Assembly: GCF_014697105.1 (NCBI RefSeq)
Contig: NZ_JACJRF010000003.1
Location: forward strand, 1 to 64,000
Source of the DNA: Anabaena subtropica FACHB-260
GTDB lineage: Bacteria > Cyanobacteriota > Cyanobacteriia > Cyanobacteriales > Nostocaceae
Direction of reading: 5' to 3'
DNA length: 64,000 nucleotides
Positions 53,619 to 62,784 of this stretch are shown piece by piece. The notes below the pieces were generated by a model. It was not told the origin of the DNA and did no database searches. It worked only from the letters and a program-made list of their open reading frames with translations. A program made the translations under genes and the position numbers. The stretch's first letter is position 1. Each line of letters begins with the position of its first letter.

Positions 53619-54875
53619 TTAATTTGTCTTTGCCACTACAGAATTTTTACTCAATAAATCCAAAGCGGCTTGATATTGCAAATCTGTTTCTGTAGCCACT
53701 TCATCACGGGTGAGTACTTGCTGAGTAACAACCGTATCAGGTGTAATGCCTAACTTGTTAATATCTCGGTGCTGGGGAGTTTCATACTTAGCGATTGTTA
53801 CTGCCAAACCAGAACCATCAGATAATTCAAATAAAGATTGAATTAAGCCTTTACCAAAAGTAGTTTCACCAACCAACTGGGCGCGACCGTTATCTTGGAG
53901 TGCGCCGGCTAAAATTTCGCTGGCGCTGGCGGTTCCTTGATTAACTAAAATCACCAGAGGATCATCTGTTAAAGCCGGGCCAAAGGCTTCAAAACTACCC
54001 TGAATACCTTGACGATTGACTGTGTAAACAATTGTGCCGGAATCTAACCACTGACGGGCAATTTCAATACCAGCTTGCAGTAAACCACCTGGATTGTTGC
54101 GCAAATCCAGAATATAGGCAGCTGCACCTTTTTTCTCTAGACTAGAAATGGCGTGTGCTAATTCCATTGAGGCGTTGGCATTAAATTGAGTGAGGCGAAG
54201 ATAGCCGAAAGGTGTGCCTTGGGGGGATGAGCGCAATTCTGCCACAACGGGGTTAAGAGCGATGCGATCGCGTACTACCCTGACTTCTTTTTCTCCTTCT
54301 CCGTCCCGTTCAATCACCAGCGTGACTAAACTACCTATGGGGCCGCGCATCCTGGCGGCTGCTTCATCGAGAGTTAGGTCTGTTGTCGCCATACCTTCAA
54401 TTTTCACAATGCGATCGCGCGGTCTAATTCCCGCTTTATCGGCTGGAGAACCAGCGATCGGCGAAACTACTTCTAACTTCCCACTTTGGGGATTGAGAGC
54501 GATTTGTAGCCCTACTCCAGTCAGTTCTCCAGAAGTATTGACCTGTAAACTGCGATATTGCTCAGGGTCTAAAAACCGAGTAAAAGGATCATTCAAGGTC
54601 TTGAGCATATTCTGAATAGCCCCATAAGTGGCTTTCTGGTCTAGAAGTGGCTTTTCCAGCGCCTTCTGTCTAACTGCTGCCCAATTTTGATGATTAAAGC
54701 TCTCATCCAAATAACTACGATTGACAATTCGCCAAACTTCCGAAACCAGTTTTTGTTCATCAGTCAATGCTGCTGCTGGTTGAATGAATATCCCAACCGC
54801 CAAACCAAAAGCCACTAATAGCGAAAATCCTAACCGAAAAACTCGTTTTTGCATGAACCCCATTTTCAGTTTCAC
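53619..54875 (-). CDS. ctpA: Carboxyl-terminal processing protease CtpA
   Basis: CtpA cuts the C-terminal extension from the D1 protein of photosystem II in the thylakoid lumen. The 418-residue precursor has a signal peptide (KRVFRLGFSLLVAFGLAVGI), a PDZ domain (about 105-190; GLQIALNPQSGKLEVVSPIAGSPADKAG) and an S41 peptidase domain. The domain has the GTASASEI serine motif, and the FGKGLIQ lysine about 25 residues later. It is divergent from petB, an arrangement that groups photosynthesis biogenesis genes. Confidence 0.95.
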   Translation of the reverse strand: MKLKMGFMQKRVFRLGFSLLVAFGLAVGIFIQPAAALTDEQKLVSEVWRIVNRSYLDESFNHQNWAAVRQKALEKPLLDQKATYGAIQNMLKTLNDPFTRFLDPEQYRSLQVNTSGELTGVGLQIALNPQSGKLEVVSPIAGSPADKAGIRPRDRIVKIEGMATTDLTLDEAAARMRGPIGSLVTLVIERDGEGEKEVRVVRDRIALNPVVAELRSSPQGTPFGYLRLTQFNANASMELAHAISSLEKKGAAAYILDLRNNPGGLLQAGIEIARQWLDSGTIVYTVNRQGIQGSFEAFGPALTDDPLVILVNQGTASASEILAGALQDNGRAQLVGETTFGKGLIQSLFELSDGSGLAVTIAKYETPQHRDINKLGITPDTVVTQQVLTRDEVATETDLQYQAALDLLSKNSVVAKTN

Positions 54876-55232
54876 CTCAACCCAAATTGCCTAGAATTGC
54901 CCAGTTGCCTAATCATTGATGAAATCTATCTCTCGACTATGTTACTTTTTTTATAGAAGTGGTGCATTCTTCTCATCAAGTTGTTAAAGCATCTGGTGTT
55001 AGTGCATCCCCTTTACCAAAAGGATTATGATCTACTTTGTACCCCCGAATAGGGTTGGCTTGCAAAGAGAACGCAATATATTCCATATTTACAGAGTGTT
55101 AAGTTTGTGAAAACTCTTGGCATTCTGCGAGAGTTAAAAACAAACAAAAAAACTCCCCTTAAAAGAAAATCCCAAAATTGCCAATTGGGAGATTGAATCA
55201 ACCGCAACCGATTTTTAGGAACTTGAGATTGT
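54876..55232. other. Divergent spacer ctpA / petB
   Basis: About 360 bases holding both promoters. TCCCAA/TTGGGA (55170-55190) forms a small hairpin in the presumed petB leader, and an AGGA or GAG signal precedes the petB ATG. Confidence 0.5.
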
Positions 55233-55880
55233 ATGGCCAACGTTTACGACTGGTTTGAGGAACGCTTGGAAATCGAGGCGATCGCCGAGGATGTCACAAG
55301 CAAATACGTCCCTCCCCACGTCAATATCTTCTACTGCTTAGGTGGTATTACCCTAGTTTGTTTTCTGATCCAGTTTGCCACTGGATTCGCCATGACGTTC
55401 TATTACAAGCCGACAGTTGCTGAAGCATACTCCTCGGTACAGTACATCATGAACGAAGTCAACTTCGGTTGGCTAATTCGCTCCATCCATCGCTGGTCTG
55501 CCAGCATGATGGTGTTGATGATGATTCTGCACGTCTTCCGCGTCTACCTGACTGGTGGTTTCAAAAAGCCCCGCGAATTGACCTGGGTAAGTGGTGTCAT
55601 CCTCGCTGTTATCACCGTTTCTTTCGGCGTTACAGGCTATTCTCTACCTTGGGATCAAGTAGGTTACTGGGCTGTAAAAATCGTGAGTGGTGTACCAGAA
55701 GCCATTCCCGTAGTCGGTGTACTCATCTCCGACCTACTGCGTGGTGGTTCCAGTGTTGGTCAAGCAACCCTGACCCGCTACTACAGCGCCCACACCTTTG
55801 TTTTACCTTGGTTGATTGCGGTATTCATGCTGTTCCACTTCTTGATGATCCGCAAACAAGGTATTTCCGGGCCTTTGTAA
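55233..55880 (+). CDS. petB: Cytochrome b6
   Basis: The 215-residue protein is a core membrane subunit of the cytochrome b6f complex that carries electrons between the photosystems. The conserved start [20 protein letters not shown] is present, as is cysteine 35 in FYCLGG, which binds haem ci. Four membrane helices hold the haem b ligand histidines (in [11 protein letters not shown] and [10 protein letters not shown], and others). Length is exactly that of the family. petD follows on the same strand, 181 bases downstream. Confidence 0.98.
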   Translation: MANVYDWFEERLEIEAIAEDVTSKYVPPHVNIFYCLGGITLVCFLIQFATGFAMTFYYKPTVAEAYSSVQYIMNEVNFGWLIRSIHRWSASMMVLMMILHVFRVYLTGGFKKPRELTWVSGVILAVITVSFGVTGYSLPWDQVGYWAVKIVSGVPEAIPVVGVLISDLLRGGSSVGQATLTRYYSAHTFVLPWLIAVFMLFHFLMIRKQGISGPL

Positions 55881-56061
55881 TCTAGTAATTAGTTTTCAGA
55901 GCCAGTAGTTTGATTTAAACTGGTGGAAAATCAGCAATTAAGACTCATCAGTCACAAACTCTAGTATCTGAAACTGAAAGCTGTCAAAAACCTAAATAAA
56001 GTCACAGTTTAGGTTTGATCAAGGCTTTAACTGAATTTTAAGCAGGAGAGCGCATTCAAAA

Positions 56062-56544
56062 ATGTCTACACAGAAAAAACCCGATCTGAGCGATCCTACG
56101 TTAAGAGCTAAACTCGCCAAAGGCATGGGTCACAACTACTATGGTGAACCAGCTTGGCCAAACGACTTGCTGTATATATTCCCAGTGGTGATCATGGGTT
56201 CATTTGCTTGCATTGTGGCTCTAGCCGTGCTAGACCCCGCTATGACAGGCGAACCAGCAAATCCTTTCGCTACACCACTGGAAATTTTACCAGAGTGGTA
56301 CTTGTACCCAGTGTTCCAAATTTTGCGATCTCTTCCTAACAAATTGTTGGGAGTATTAGCAATGGCTTCCGTACCCTTGGGACTGATTCTCGTTCCCTTT
56401 ATTGAGAATGTCAACAAGTTCCAAAACCCCTTCCGTCGTCCAGTCGCAACCACCGTGTTCTTGTTTGGAACCTTGGTAACTCTATGGTTGGGTATTGGTG
56501 CTGCTTTACCATTAGACAAATCTTTGACCTTAGGATTGTTCTAA
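56062..56544 (+). CDS. petD: Cytochrome b6f subunit IV
   Basis: A 160-residue membrane protein with three helices. The start [20 protein letters not shown] is highly conserved. [13 protein letters not shown] contains the quinol-oxidation PEWY motif of the Qo site. It forms the dimeric b6f core with cytochrome b6. The petB-petD order is universal in cyanobacteria. Confidence 0.98.
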   Translation: MSTQKKPDLSDPTLRAKLAKGMGHNYYGEPAWPNDLLYIFPVVIMGSFACIVALAVLDPAMTGEPANPFATPLEILPEWYLYPVFQILRSLPNKLLGVLAMASVPLGLILVPFIENVNKFQNPFRRPVATTVFLFGTLVTLWLGIGAALPLDKSLTLGLF

Positions 56545-56716
56545 GCTAGTCACCAAAAAGCTTTGCTGACGCCTGTAGGTTTCAGGAGCGTATATCTGAA
56601 AGTTATGATGTCTAATGACAAGTCGCCTTTCGGGTGTCTATGGTAAAAAATGCCATTCATATCAAGGATATGCGCTCTTGAAAACATAAAACAGGCGTCA
56701 ATTTTAGTGATGATGA

Positions 56717-56791
56717 TAGTCCATAGTCCACAATCAAAACTCTAAGTAGTTGGCTCATAAATAATGACTGTTGACTATTGACCAATGACCA
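56717..56791. repeat. Dispersed repeat with heptanucleotide tail, copy 1
   Basis: AGTCCACAATCAAAACT at the left and the heptamer units ATGACTG, TTGACTA, TTGACCA, ATGACCA (56764-56791) at the right recur in the same order at 60010-60088. The element is therefore a longer dispersed repeat with a heptamer tail, not just simple sequence. Confidence 0.85.
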
Positions 56792-56886
56792 ATTAAATTT
56801 TTTAGTTTTGGATACAAAAACTGATCCAAAATCTAAAATAGACTATAGCGGTTTGCAGTTGAGTCTAATACAAACCTAACCCCCAA

Positions 56887-56946
56887 CCCCTTCCCTTGTA
56901 GGGAAGGGGAGTAAAGCTCAAAGCCTCTCTCCTTGTAGGAGAGAGG
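56887..56946. repeat. Two tandem hairpins with a shared TTGTA loop
   Basis: CCCCTTCCC pairs with GGGAAGGGG around TTGTA (56887-56909), then CCTCTCTCC pairs with GGAGAGAGG around TTGTA (56924-56946). Each stem is nine perfect pairs and the loop is identical. Elements of this type are widespread in Nostoc-type genomes. Confidence 0.85.
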
Positions 56947-57046
56947 TTTGGAGAGAGGTTAGAGTGTATTGCATACAAACGAAAAGTGCTATAGAGACAA
57001 TAGATTACATAAATTCTTACTCATAATTACATGAAAGCTACGGTCA

Positions 57047-57490
57047 ATGCTTGGCATAATGCAGCACGACCATCTAACAATTAACAGCGAACTGAAACTC
57101 CTCAACCAAGTACAACAATGGTTTGAGGAATTTTCCCTAAAATACCTGTCTCAACTTGGATGGACAGAATCCCAACTTTATCGCCTCAACTTAGCACTAG
57201 CGGAGGGCTTTACAAACGCAGTCCGCCATGCTCATCGTTCTTTACCACCGGAAACAACCATAGAAATTGAGGTGAATCTATGGATTAATAAGATAGAAAT
57301 TAGGATTTGGGATCATGGCAAACCTTTTGATCCTGATGCGATCGCCGAACCACAGCCTGGTACTTTACAAGTGGGAGGCTACGGCTGGTTTCTCCTGCGA
57401 CGTTTGGCTGATCGTGTGGTTTATGAGCGTAGTGAAGATGGGAGAAATTGTCTGGTGATTGTCAAGTATGCCAAAGAAGGGCAATATTAG
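57047..57490 (+). CDS. RsbW/SpoIIAB-like anti-sigma factor ATPase
   Basis: The 147-residue protein is a HATPase_c (GHKL) domain. The N box is in LALAEGFTNAVRHAHR, the G1 box is WDHGKPFDP, and the G2-like box is GGYGWFLLRRLAD. Proteins of this type bind group 3 sigma factors or act as serine kinases for STAS antagonists in partner-switching systems. No STAS protein lies beside it. A link to the SigF-type factor at 2417 is a possibility only. The ATG at 57059 is an alternative start. Confidence 0.8.
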   Translation: MLGIMQHDHLTINSELKLLNQVQQWFEEFSLKYLSQLGWTESQLYRLNLALAEGFTNAVRHAHRSLPPETTIEIEVNLWINKIEIRIWDHGKPFDPDAIAEPQPGTLQVGGYGWFLLRRLADRVVYERSEDGRNCLVIVKYAKEGQY

Positions 57491-57540
57491 AGGGGCAAGG
57501 TGCAGAGAAAAATTTTCCCTTTTCTCTGCACCTTGCTCCT
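57491..57540 (+). terminator. 20-base-pair hairpin directly after the anti-sigma gene
   Basis: The inner arms CAAGGTGCAGAGAAAA and TTTTCTCTGCACCTTG are perfect inverses, and four more pairs (one G-T) extend the stem to the stop codon. The loop is eight bases. T residues follow only loosely, but the stem is very stable. Confidence 0.75.
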
Positions 57541-57790
57541 TTATCCCTCTACTGATTCGCTTCACCTAGTAGAGTGCTTTGAGTGCAAAGTGGCTTTGTA
57601 TAAAAAATCATACTTATAGTAGTAGAGTTAACATACGAGTTGCTGTTACTACTTTGTTAAAATTAGGCAAAATTATTGTGGTTGGAAAATTTAACTGAAA
57701 TGTTTATTTGTAGATATCATAAACGCTCAGTAATTTTTTCTTGACTCACAATAGCTGTTGAACGGTGAAAGAGGGGATAGGGAAGAAGAT
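57541..57790. other. Spacer before the GDP-mannose dehydratase-like gene
   Basis: About 250 AT-rich bases with the presumed promoter of the sugar-nucleotide gene; an upstream in-frame extension from 57758 to 57791 lacks family similarity. Confidence 0.4.
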
Positions 57791-58795
57791 ATGCTTAAAA
57801 CAGCCCTAGTTACAGGTATTACTGGTCAAGATGGCTACTATCTCAGCCATTTACTCCTCAATCAAGGTTATCGAGTTGTGGGGCTAGTTTCACCACACCG
57901 CCAACCGAATTTGGCAAAGTTGGGAAATTTGGCAACCAAGGTAGAAATCTATACTGTTGATTTGAGAGACCCCACAGCACTTTTGAATGCAGTTGAACAA
58001 CTGCGCCCCCAAGAAATTTATAATTTGGCAGCACCTAGTTTTGTTCCTGATTCGTGGAAAGACCCACTGGGAACTCTAGACTTGATTACTGGGACGGCTA
58101 CTCGGCTATTGGATGCAGTTAGGCAAGTTGGTTTATCTACCAGATTTTATCAAGCGAGTAGTTCCGAGATGTTTGGGGATGTTCTATCTTCTCCCCAAGA
58201 TGAAGAAACTACCTTTCGTCCCAAAAATCCTTATGCAGCAGCAAAGTTACACGCTCATTGGACAATGGTGCATCACCGACAGCGCTATGGTCTGTTTGCT
58301 TGTAGTGGAATTTTATATAATCACGAATCTCCTTTGCGTCCGCCGCAATTTGTTACACGCAAAGTTTCTTTGGCGGCTGCATCAATTAAATTGGGTTTAG
58401 CCCAGACTTTAGAAATGGGTAATTTGGATGCTAAACGTGATTGGGGATTTGCTGGCGATTACGTAAAAGCCATGTGGCTGATGTTACAAGTGCAAGAACC
58501 GGAAGAGTACGTAATAGGCACAGGTAAACTACGTAGTGTTAAAGAATTAGTGTCTATAGCTTTCGAGTCCGTGGGTTTGAACTGGGAAAATCATGTAGTT
58601 ATCAATACAGATTTACTCAGACAAGATGAACATTTTCAACTGGTAGCTAACCCGGAAAAAGCCAAAAAAAATCTCGGTTGGGAACCAGAAGTTAGCTTTG
58701 AAGGACTTTTAGAGAAAATGGTGCAAACAGATGTAGCGCGATTACAAGATGGTGCGATCGCCCAAGCAGCAGAAGGAAAATTACTGGTAGAGTAG
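57791..58795 (+). CDS. GDP-mannose 4,6-dehydratase-like SDR
   Basis: A 334-residue extended SDR. ALVTGITGQDGYYLSHLLL is the GDP-mannose 4,6-dehydratase start, binding NADP. The catalytic elements are YQASSSEMFGD (Ser/Thr and Glu) and the YxxxK in NPYAAAKLHAHW; NHESPLRPPQFVTRKV and GNLDAKRDWGFAGDYVKAMW are typical of Gmd. The enzyme makes GDP-4-keto-6-deoxymannose for fucose- or rhamnose-type sugars. Start set to the ATG at 57791, before the Rossmann motif. A glycosyltransferase gene follows at 43 bases, indicating a surface-sugar unit. Confidence 0.9.
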   Translation: MLKTALVTGITGQDGYYLSHLLLNQGYRVVGLVSPHRQPNLAKLGNLATKVEIYTVDLRDPTALLNAVEQLRPQEIYNLAAPSFVPDSWKDPLGTLDLITGTATRLLDAVRQVGLSTRFYQASSSEMFGDVLSSPQDEETTFRPKNPYAAAKLHAHWTMVHHRQRYGLFACSGILYNHESPLRPPQFVTRKVSLAAASIKLGLAQTLEMGNLDAKRDWGFAGDYVKAMWLMLQVQEPEEYVIGTGKLRSVKELVSIAFESVGLNWENHVVINTDLLRQDEHFQLVANPEKAKKNLGWEPEVSFEGLLEKMVQTDVARLQDGAIAQAAEGKLLVE

Positions 58796-58837
58796 TATAC
58801 CATAGCCCATCTTCTCTAAAAATCAATCAAAAACTCA

Positions 58838-60004
58838 ATGCCAATTGATACAGTGGGAGAAAAAATCAGTTTAGGGAAAACTTCTAGTAAACCAATCAAT
58901 CATGTATTCGTGTTCCTGGAAGTTTTTACACAAGAAGGTGGAATCCAATCTTATGTCAAGGATATTTTTCGGGCATATTCAGGGTTAGGTAAAGGTTATC
59001 AAGCAGAAGTATTGTTATTACGAGATAGCCCTAAATGCTCAAATCCTTTTGTATCTGATAGTTTAAGATTCCATTACTTCCAACATCAATCACCCCAACT
59101 AGGCAGAATCAAAATGGCTGGGGTGCTACTAAAATTTTTATTGCAGAGACGACCACAACGTGTTTTTTGTGGACATATTAATCTAGCAGTACTGATACAA
59201 ACCCTCTGCCAACCGTTAGGTATTCCCTACACTATGCTGACTTATGGCAAAGAATTTTGGGAACCTTTGAAAAATCGAGAACGCCGCGCTTTATCAGCAG
59301 CTCATGACATTTGGACTATTAGTCGCTATAGCCGCGATCGCGCCTGTGTTGTTAATGGTATAAATCCAGACAAAGTAAAAATGTTGCCTTGCGCTATTGA
59401 TGGAAATAAATTTACTCCTGGAGCAAAGCAGCCAGAATTAATTGAGAAGTATGGCTTAACCAATGCCAAGGTATTAATGACCGTCGCGCGACTATGGTCA
59501 GGAGATATATACAAAGGTGTGGATGTCACAATTCGGGCATTGCCTAAAATTAGCCAGGCGTTCCCAGAAGTAAAATATTTAGTAATTGGTCGTGGTGATG
59601 ACCAGCCACGATTGGCACAATTAGCCAAAGATTTAGGCGTAAGCGATCACGTCATTTTTGCAGGTTTTGTGCCTACCGAACAACTAATGGCACACTACCG
59701 CCTAGCGGATGCCTATATTATGCCCTCACAAGAAGGTTTTGGGATTGTCTATCTAGAAGCAATGGCTTGTGGTGTACCTGTGTTGTCTGGTGATGACGAT
59801 GGTTCAGCCGATCCCTTGCAGGATGGTAAACTAGGGTGGCGAGTTCCCCACCGTAACCCAGAAGCTGTAGCCACAGCCTGTTTAGAAATTCTCCAAGGAG
59901 ATGATCAACGCTGTAACGGAGAGTGGTTGCGCGAACAGGCGATCGCTTTTTTCGGTATGGATGCTTTGCAAAAGCAGCTTTTGTTTTTAGTCCAGAGTCA
60001 ATAG
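58838..60004 (+). CDS. GT4-family glycosyltransferase
   Basis: A 388-residue GT-B fold enzyme. The C-terminal half shows the GT4 hallmarks: LVIGRGDDQPRL, HVIFAGFVPTEQL and the EGFGIVYLEAMACGVPV motif, in which EGFG and EAMACG contact the nucleotide sugar. VFLEVFTQEGGIQSYVKDI is in the N-terminal half. It transfers a sugar from a nucleotide donor to a glycan and probably uses the product of the upstream dehydratase. No membrane segment is seen. Confidence 0.9.
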   Translation: MPIDTVGEKISLGKTSSKPINHVFVFLEVFTQEGGIQSYVKDIFRAYSGLGKGYQAEVLLLRDSPKCSNPFVSDSLRFHYFQHQSPQLGRIKMAGVLLKFLLQRRPQRVFCGHINLAVLIQTLCQPLGIPYTMLTYGKEFWEPLKNRERRALSAAHDIWTISRYSRDRACVVNGINPDKVKMLPCAIDGNKFTPGAKQPELIEKYGLTNAKVLMTVARLWSGDIYKGVDVTIRALPKISQAFPEVKYLVIGRGDDQPRLAQLAKDLGVSDHVIFAGFVPTEQLMAHYRLADAYIMPSQEGFGIVYLEAMACGVPVLSGDDDGSADPLQDGKLGWRVPHRNPEAVATACLEILQGDDQRCNGEWLREQAIAFFGMDALQKQLLFLVQSQ

Positions 60005-60009
60005 TCCAG

Positions 60010-60088
60010 AGTCCACAATCAAAACTTTATCTTTGACTCATAACGAATGACTGTTGACTATTGATTATTGACCAATGACTAATAACTA
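60010..60088. repeat. Dispersed repeat with heptanucleotide tail, copy 2
   Basis: AGTCCACAATCAAAACT is followed by GACTCATAA and six heptamer units (ATGACTG, TTGACTA, TTGATTA, TTGACCA, ATGACTA, ATAACTA; 60047-60088). The order matches copy 1 at 56717. It starts only a few bases past the stop codon of the glycosyltransferase gene. Confidence 0.88.
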
Positions 60089-60127
60089 AACTCGCTATCC
60101 TAGAGGGAGAGCAAGACAGTATTTAAA

Positions 60128-60499
60128 ATGAGCCTTAACAATTCTCAATTGAATCTTTTAAACTTCCGCCCTTGGCTGACGCTGTTAGCAGTCGTTTGGT
60201 TACTGGCTTCCTTGGGTTTGGGCTGGTTAGTGAATTCCTTGTTGATTCTTTTTGGATTGATACTGCTAGCACCTGTTGTTGCATTTTTTGGGTTTCGCTG
60301 GTGGTTGCAACGGAACTTAGTGACTGATCAATGTCCCATCTGTAGTTATGAATTTACGGGTTTAAATAATACTCAATTGCAATGTCCTAATTGTGGAGAA
60401 AACCTGATTGTACAAAAGGGGCATTTTCAACGCTTTGCACCAGAGGGAACAATTGATGTCACAGCAATTGAAGTCCCATCCCAACAATTGGACGAATAG
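60128..60499 (+). CDS. Two-helix membrane protein with C-terminal zinc ribbon
   Basis: The 123-residue protein has two membrane helices (about 15-38 and 42-60; LTLLAVVWLLASLGLGWLV, LILFGLILLAPVVAFFGF) and then a soluble zinc ribbon. Its four cysteines come in CPICSYEF and CPNCGENL. It may bind zinc and a partner or nucleic acid at the membrane surface. Family not recognised beyond this layout. Confidence 0.75.
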   Translation: MSLNNSQLNLLNFRPWLTLLAVVWLLASLGLGWLVNSLLILFGLILLAPVVAFFGFRWWLQRNLVTDQCPICSYEFTGLNNTQLQCPNCGENLIVQKGHFQRFAPEGTIDVTAIEVPSQQLDE

Positions 60500-60582
60500 G
60501 AGTGGGGAGTGCTGAGTGCTGAGTAAGAATTTCTCCCCCTTTTACGCCACTTGCTCCCCGCCCCTCAGCTTCTTCCCAATCT

Positions 60583-62784
60583 CTAATCCCCATTCCCTGG
60601 CAATTTTGGTTGTTGGGCTGAATACTTAGCCACAATGTTGGAAATTTCAGGATTATATAGTCGCAGATAATTCCAATAATTGCCAAATACTTGCCGCACA
60701 TAATCTCTGGTTTCATTGAAGGGAATGGCTTCAACAAAATCATCTGGGTCTTCCTTTGGTAGAGTCCGCAACCATCGAGCGACGTTACCGGGGCCAGCAT
60801 TATAACTAGCGATCGCTAACATGGAATTATTACCATATTGCTCATGGGTATGATCCAAATACCATGTTCCCAGCATCACGTTGTCGTTGGGATTGACTAA
60901 ATCAATGGTCTTGATATCTAAGGGAATTTTTGACGCTATCCACTTAGCCGTATCAGGCATTACCTGCATTAAGCCAGTAGCACCAGCCACAGATTTGATT
61001 TTCGATTCAAAGCGCGATTCTTGACGCATCAAGGCAGTTACTAACAGAGGATTAAGTTGTCGCTCTGATGACCATTTTTCGATTTCTCTGAGGTAAGGAA
61101 AGGGGTAACGGGCTTGCCAGTAAGTAATCTGCTTACTAAATGCTTGATATTCTGCTTGTTCTTCTGGTGTTTCCCGGTCTTCTAATTTAGAAATGAGGTT
61201 AATTCCTGAGAGATATTCTCCCCTGGCTAACCGTATTAACCCTTCGGTGAATTGTTCTGCTATTGTGGGTTGTTGTTTATTGAGGTATTCCGTCTCCCAT
61301 TGCAACCAAGCATCACGGTCTTGACCAAGCAAATATAATTCTTGGAAAGTAGCCGAACCAGCCGGAGGTATGGGGCGCTGGTAGGGAATTACTTCTGGGT
61401 TGAGTTGGCGGACGTTATCAAAGTTGCCTACATTCAATCCGATCAGGTTTGCCGATCGCCAGGCATAGTAAGAGTAAGGAAACTGGCTAATCACATACTC
61501 ATAAGAGCTTTTAGCTTCCTGTTCCTTGCCTAAATTGGTTGCCCATTTACCCATCCAAAAACCGGCTCTGGGAGCCAAAATACTGTTGGGGTTATTGATG
61601 ACAATCGGTTGCGCCCACTTCCAAGCGGATGTATAGTCTCTAACTTTGGCTTTTTCTAAGGCGTTTTTCCAACGATATTCTGCCGCTTCATCGGATTTGG
61701 CGTACTTGGTAATCAGTTCTTGCCAAGCTGCTTGGGCTGATTTTTGATCCTTGAGGGCTTGGAAAATCTGGGCTTTTCTGACTAACGCCTGACTTGCTTG
61801 TTCAGGAAATTTAGCAGTTACTTGGTTGAGATAGGGTAGGGCATCTTTACTGGTTCTCGCCATTTCTGCCAACCGTAACAAGCCCGTACCTGTTTCCCGC
61901 GCATCAGGAAATTGCTGTAGTAGTTGATTATAATTAGCGATCGCTTGTTCTCTATTTTTGCCACCTACTTGTAAACCCCTGCCAGTGCGGTAGAGGTTGC
62001 GGGCTGTTTTCGGGGCTTTGGCATAAGCATTCGCCGCTTTGAGAAATTGATTGTTTTCCCAGTAGGCTGTACCAATCACGTCCCAATCTTCTGGTTTGAG
62101 ATTGGGCTGTTGTACTAGCTGGTCTAACACGCCTACTATCCCCGGCTGATTATAGGCATACTTGGCTAAAATTAACCGCAACTGTGGCTGATTGGGATTT
62201 TCTGACAAGCGCTTCCTAATAATCTCCCAGGTGAGGGGATGAGAAGGAAATTGAGCGATCGCTGTATCATGTAGCTTTGGTTGACCAATCAGATAAATAG
62301 CTCTGACAGCAGCAGCTTCCTTAGGATACTGTTTTAGTACTTGTTGCCTGAGATCAGAAGCTTTGCCATCCTCACCTAATAGATCCTGTGCTTGTGCTTG
62401 TTTTAGCAAGATATAGGGTGCTAGAGCCGGATAACTCCTGTCTAGACCTGTAAGTAATTCCAGTGCTTTTTGGGCTTGTTTTGTGTCAATATAATCACTA
62501 GCCAACAGATAACGAGCGCGTTCTCGGTCTGGCGAGCGGGATTTTTGAGTGAGTTCTTCTAGTTTGGCTGCTCGTTCTGCCGGGGATTGTGATATCAGTG
62601 GAAACACATCTGACTTAACATTAGTTACCTTAGATAACTCTTCTGGCTGACCTTTATTCAGGTTGAGCCATTGCCCCAAGGATTTGCCAATCTCAGGTGC
62701 TGACACCATCGCCCCAGCTGAAAAGGCAAACAGTGCCGCACCAGCGATTATAGAAATTTGCTTTTTTTGTAGTTTCTTCAGCAT
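60583..62784 (-). CDS. Soluble lytic transglycosylase (Slt70-like)
   Basis: The 733-residue exported enzyme has an N-terminal hydrophobic segment (SIIAGAALFAFSAGAM), a long alpha-helical solenoid of TPR-like repeats (about 60-560), and a C-terminal lysozyme-like SLT domain (about 570-715). ALMRQESRFESKIKSVAGAT contains the catalytic glutamate, and GLMQVMPDTA, then NVMLGTWYLDHTHEQYGN and ASYNAGPGNVARWLR, complete the domain. It cuts peptidoglycan by forming 1,6-anhydromuramic acid. The doughnut-shaped solenoid is as in E. coli Slt70. Confidence 0.93.
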   Translation of the reverse strand: MLKKLQKKQISIIAGAALFAFSAGAMVSAPEIGKSLGQWLNLNKGQPEELSKVTNVKSDVFPLISQSPAERAAKLEELTQKSRSPDRERARYLLASDYIDTKQAQKALELLTGLDRSYPALAPYILLKQAQAQDLLGEDGKASDLRQQVLKQYPKEAAAVRAIYLIGQPKLHDTAIAQFPSHPLTWEIIRKRLSENPNQPQLRLILAKYAYNQPGIVGVLDQLVQQPNLKPEDWDVIGTAYWENNQFLKAANAYAKAPKTARNLYRTGRGLQVGGKNREQAIANYNQLLQQFPDARETGTGLLRLAEMARTSKDALPYLNQVTAKFPEQASQALVRKAQIFQALKDQKSAQAAWQELITKYAKSDEAAEYRWKNALEKAKVRDYTSAWKWAQPIVINNPNSILAPRAGFWMGKWATNLGKEQEAKSSYEYVISQFPYSYYAWRSANLIGLNVGNFDNVRQLNPEVIPYQRPIPPAGSATFQELYLLGQDRDAWLQWETEYLNKQQPTIAEQFTEGLIRLARGEYLSGINLISKLEDRETPEEQAEYQAFSKQITYWQARYPFPYLREIEKWSSERQLNPLLVTALMRQESRFESKIKSVAGATGLMQVMPDTAKWIASKIPLDIKTIDLVNPNDNVMLGTWYLDHTHEQYGNNSMLAIASYNAGPGNVARWLRTLPKEDPDDFVEAIPFNETRDYVRQVFGNYWNYLRLYNPEISNIVAKYSAQQPKLPGNGD

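Larger units (their letters stand above)
56545..57046. other. Repeat-bearing spacer after petD
   Basis: About 500 bases with no gene: a dispersed repeat with heptamers (56717-56791) and two back-to-back hairpins (56887-56946). The right end is the promoter region of the gene at 57047. Confidence 0.6.

Noticed and set aside
38454-60088. Heptamer arrays as possible CRISPR arrays
   Set aside because: The units are directly adjacent with no spacers and no cas gene is present.
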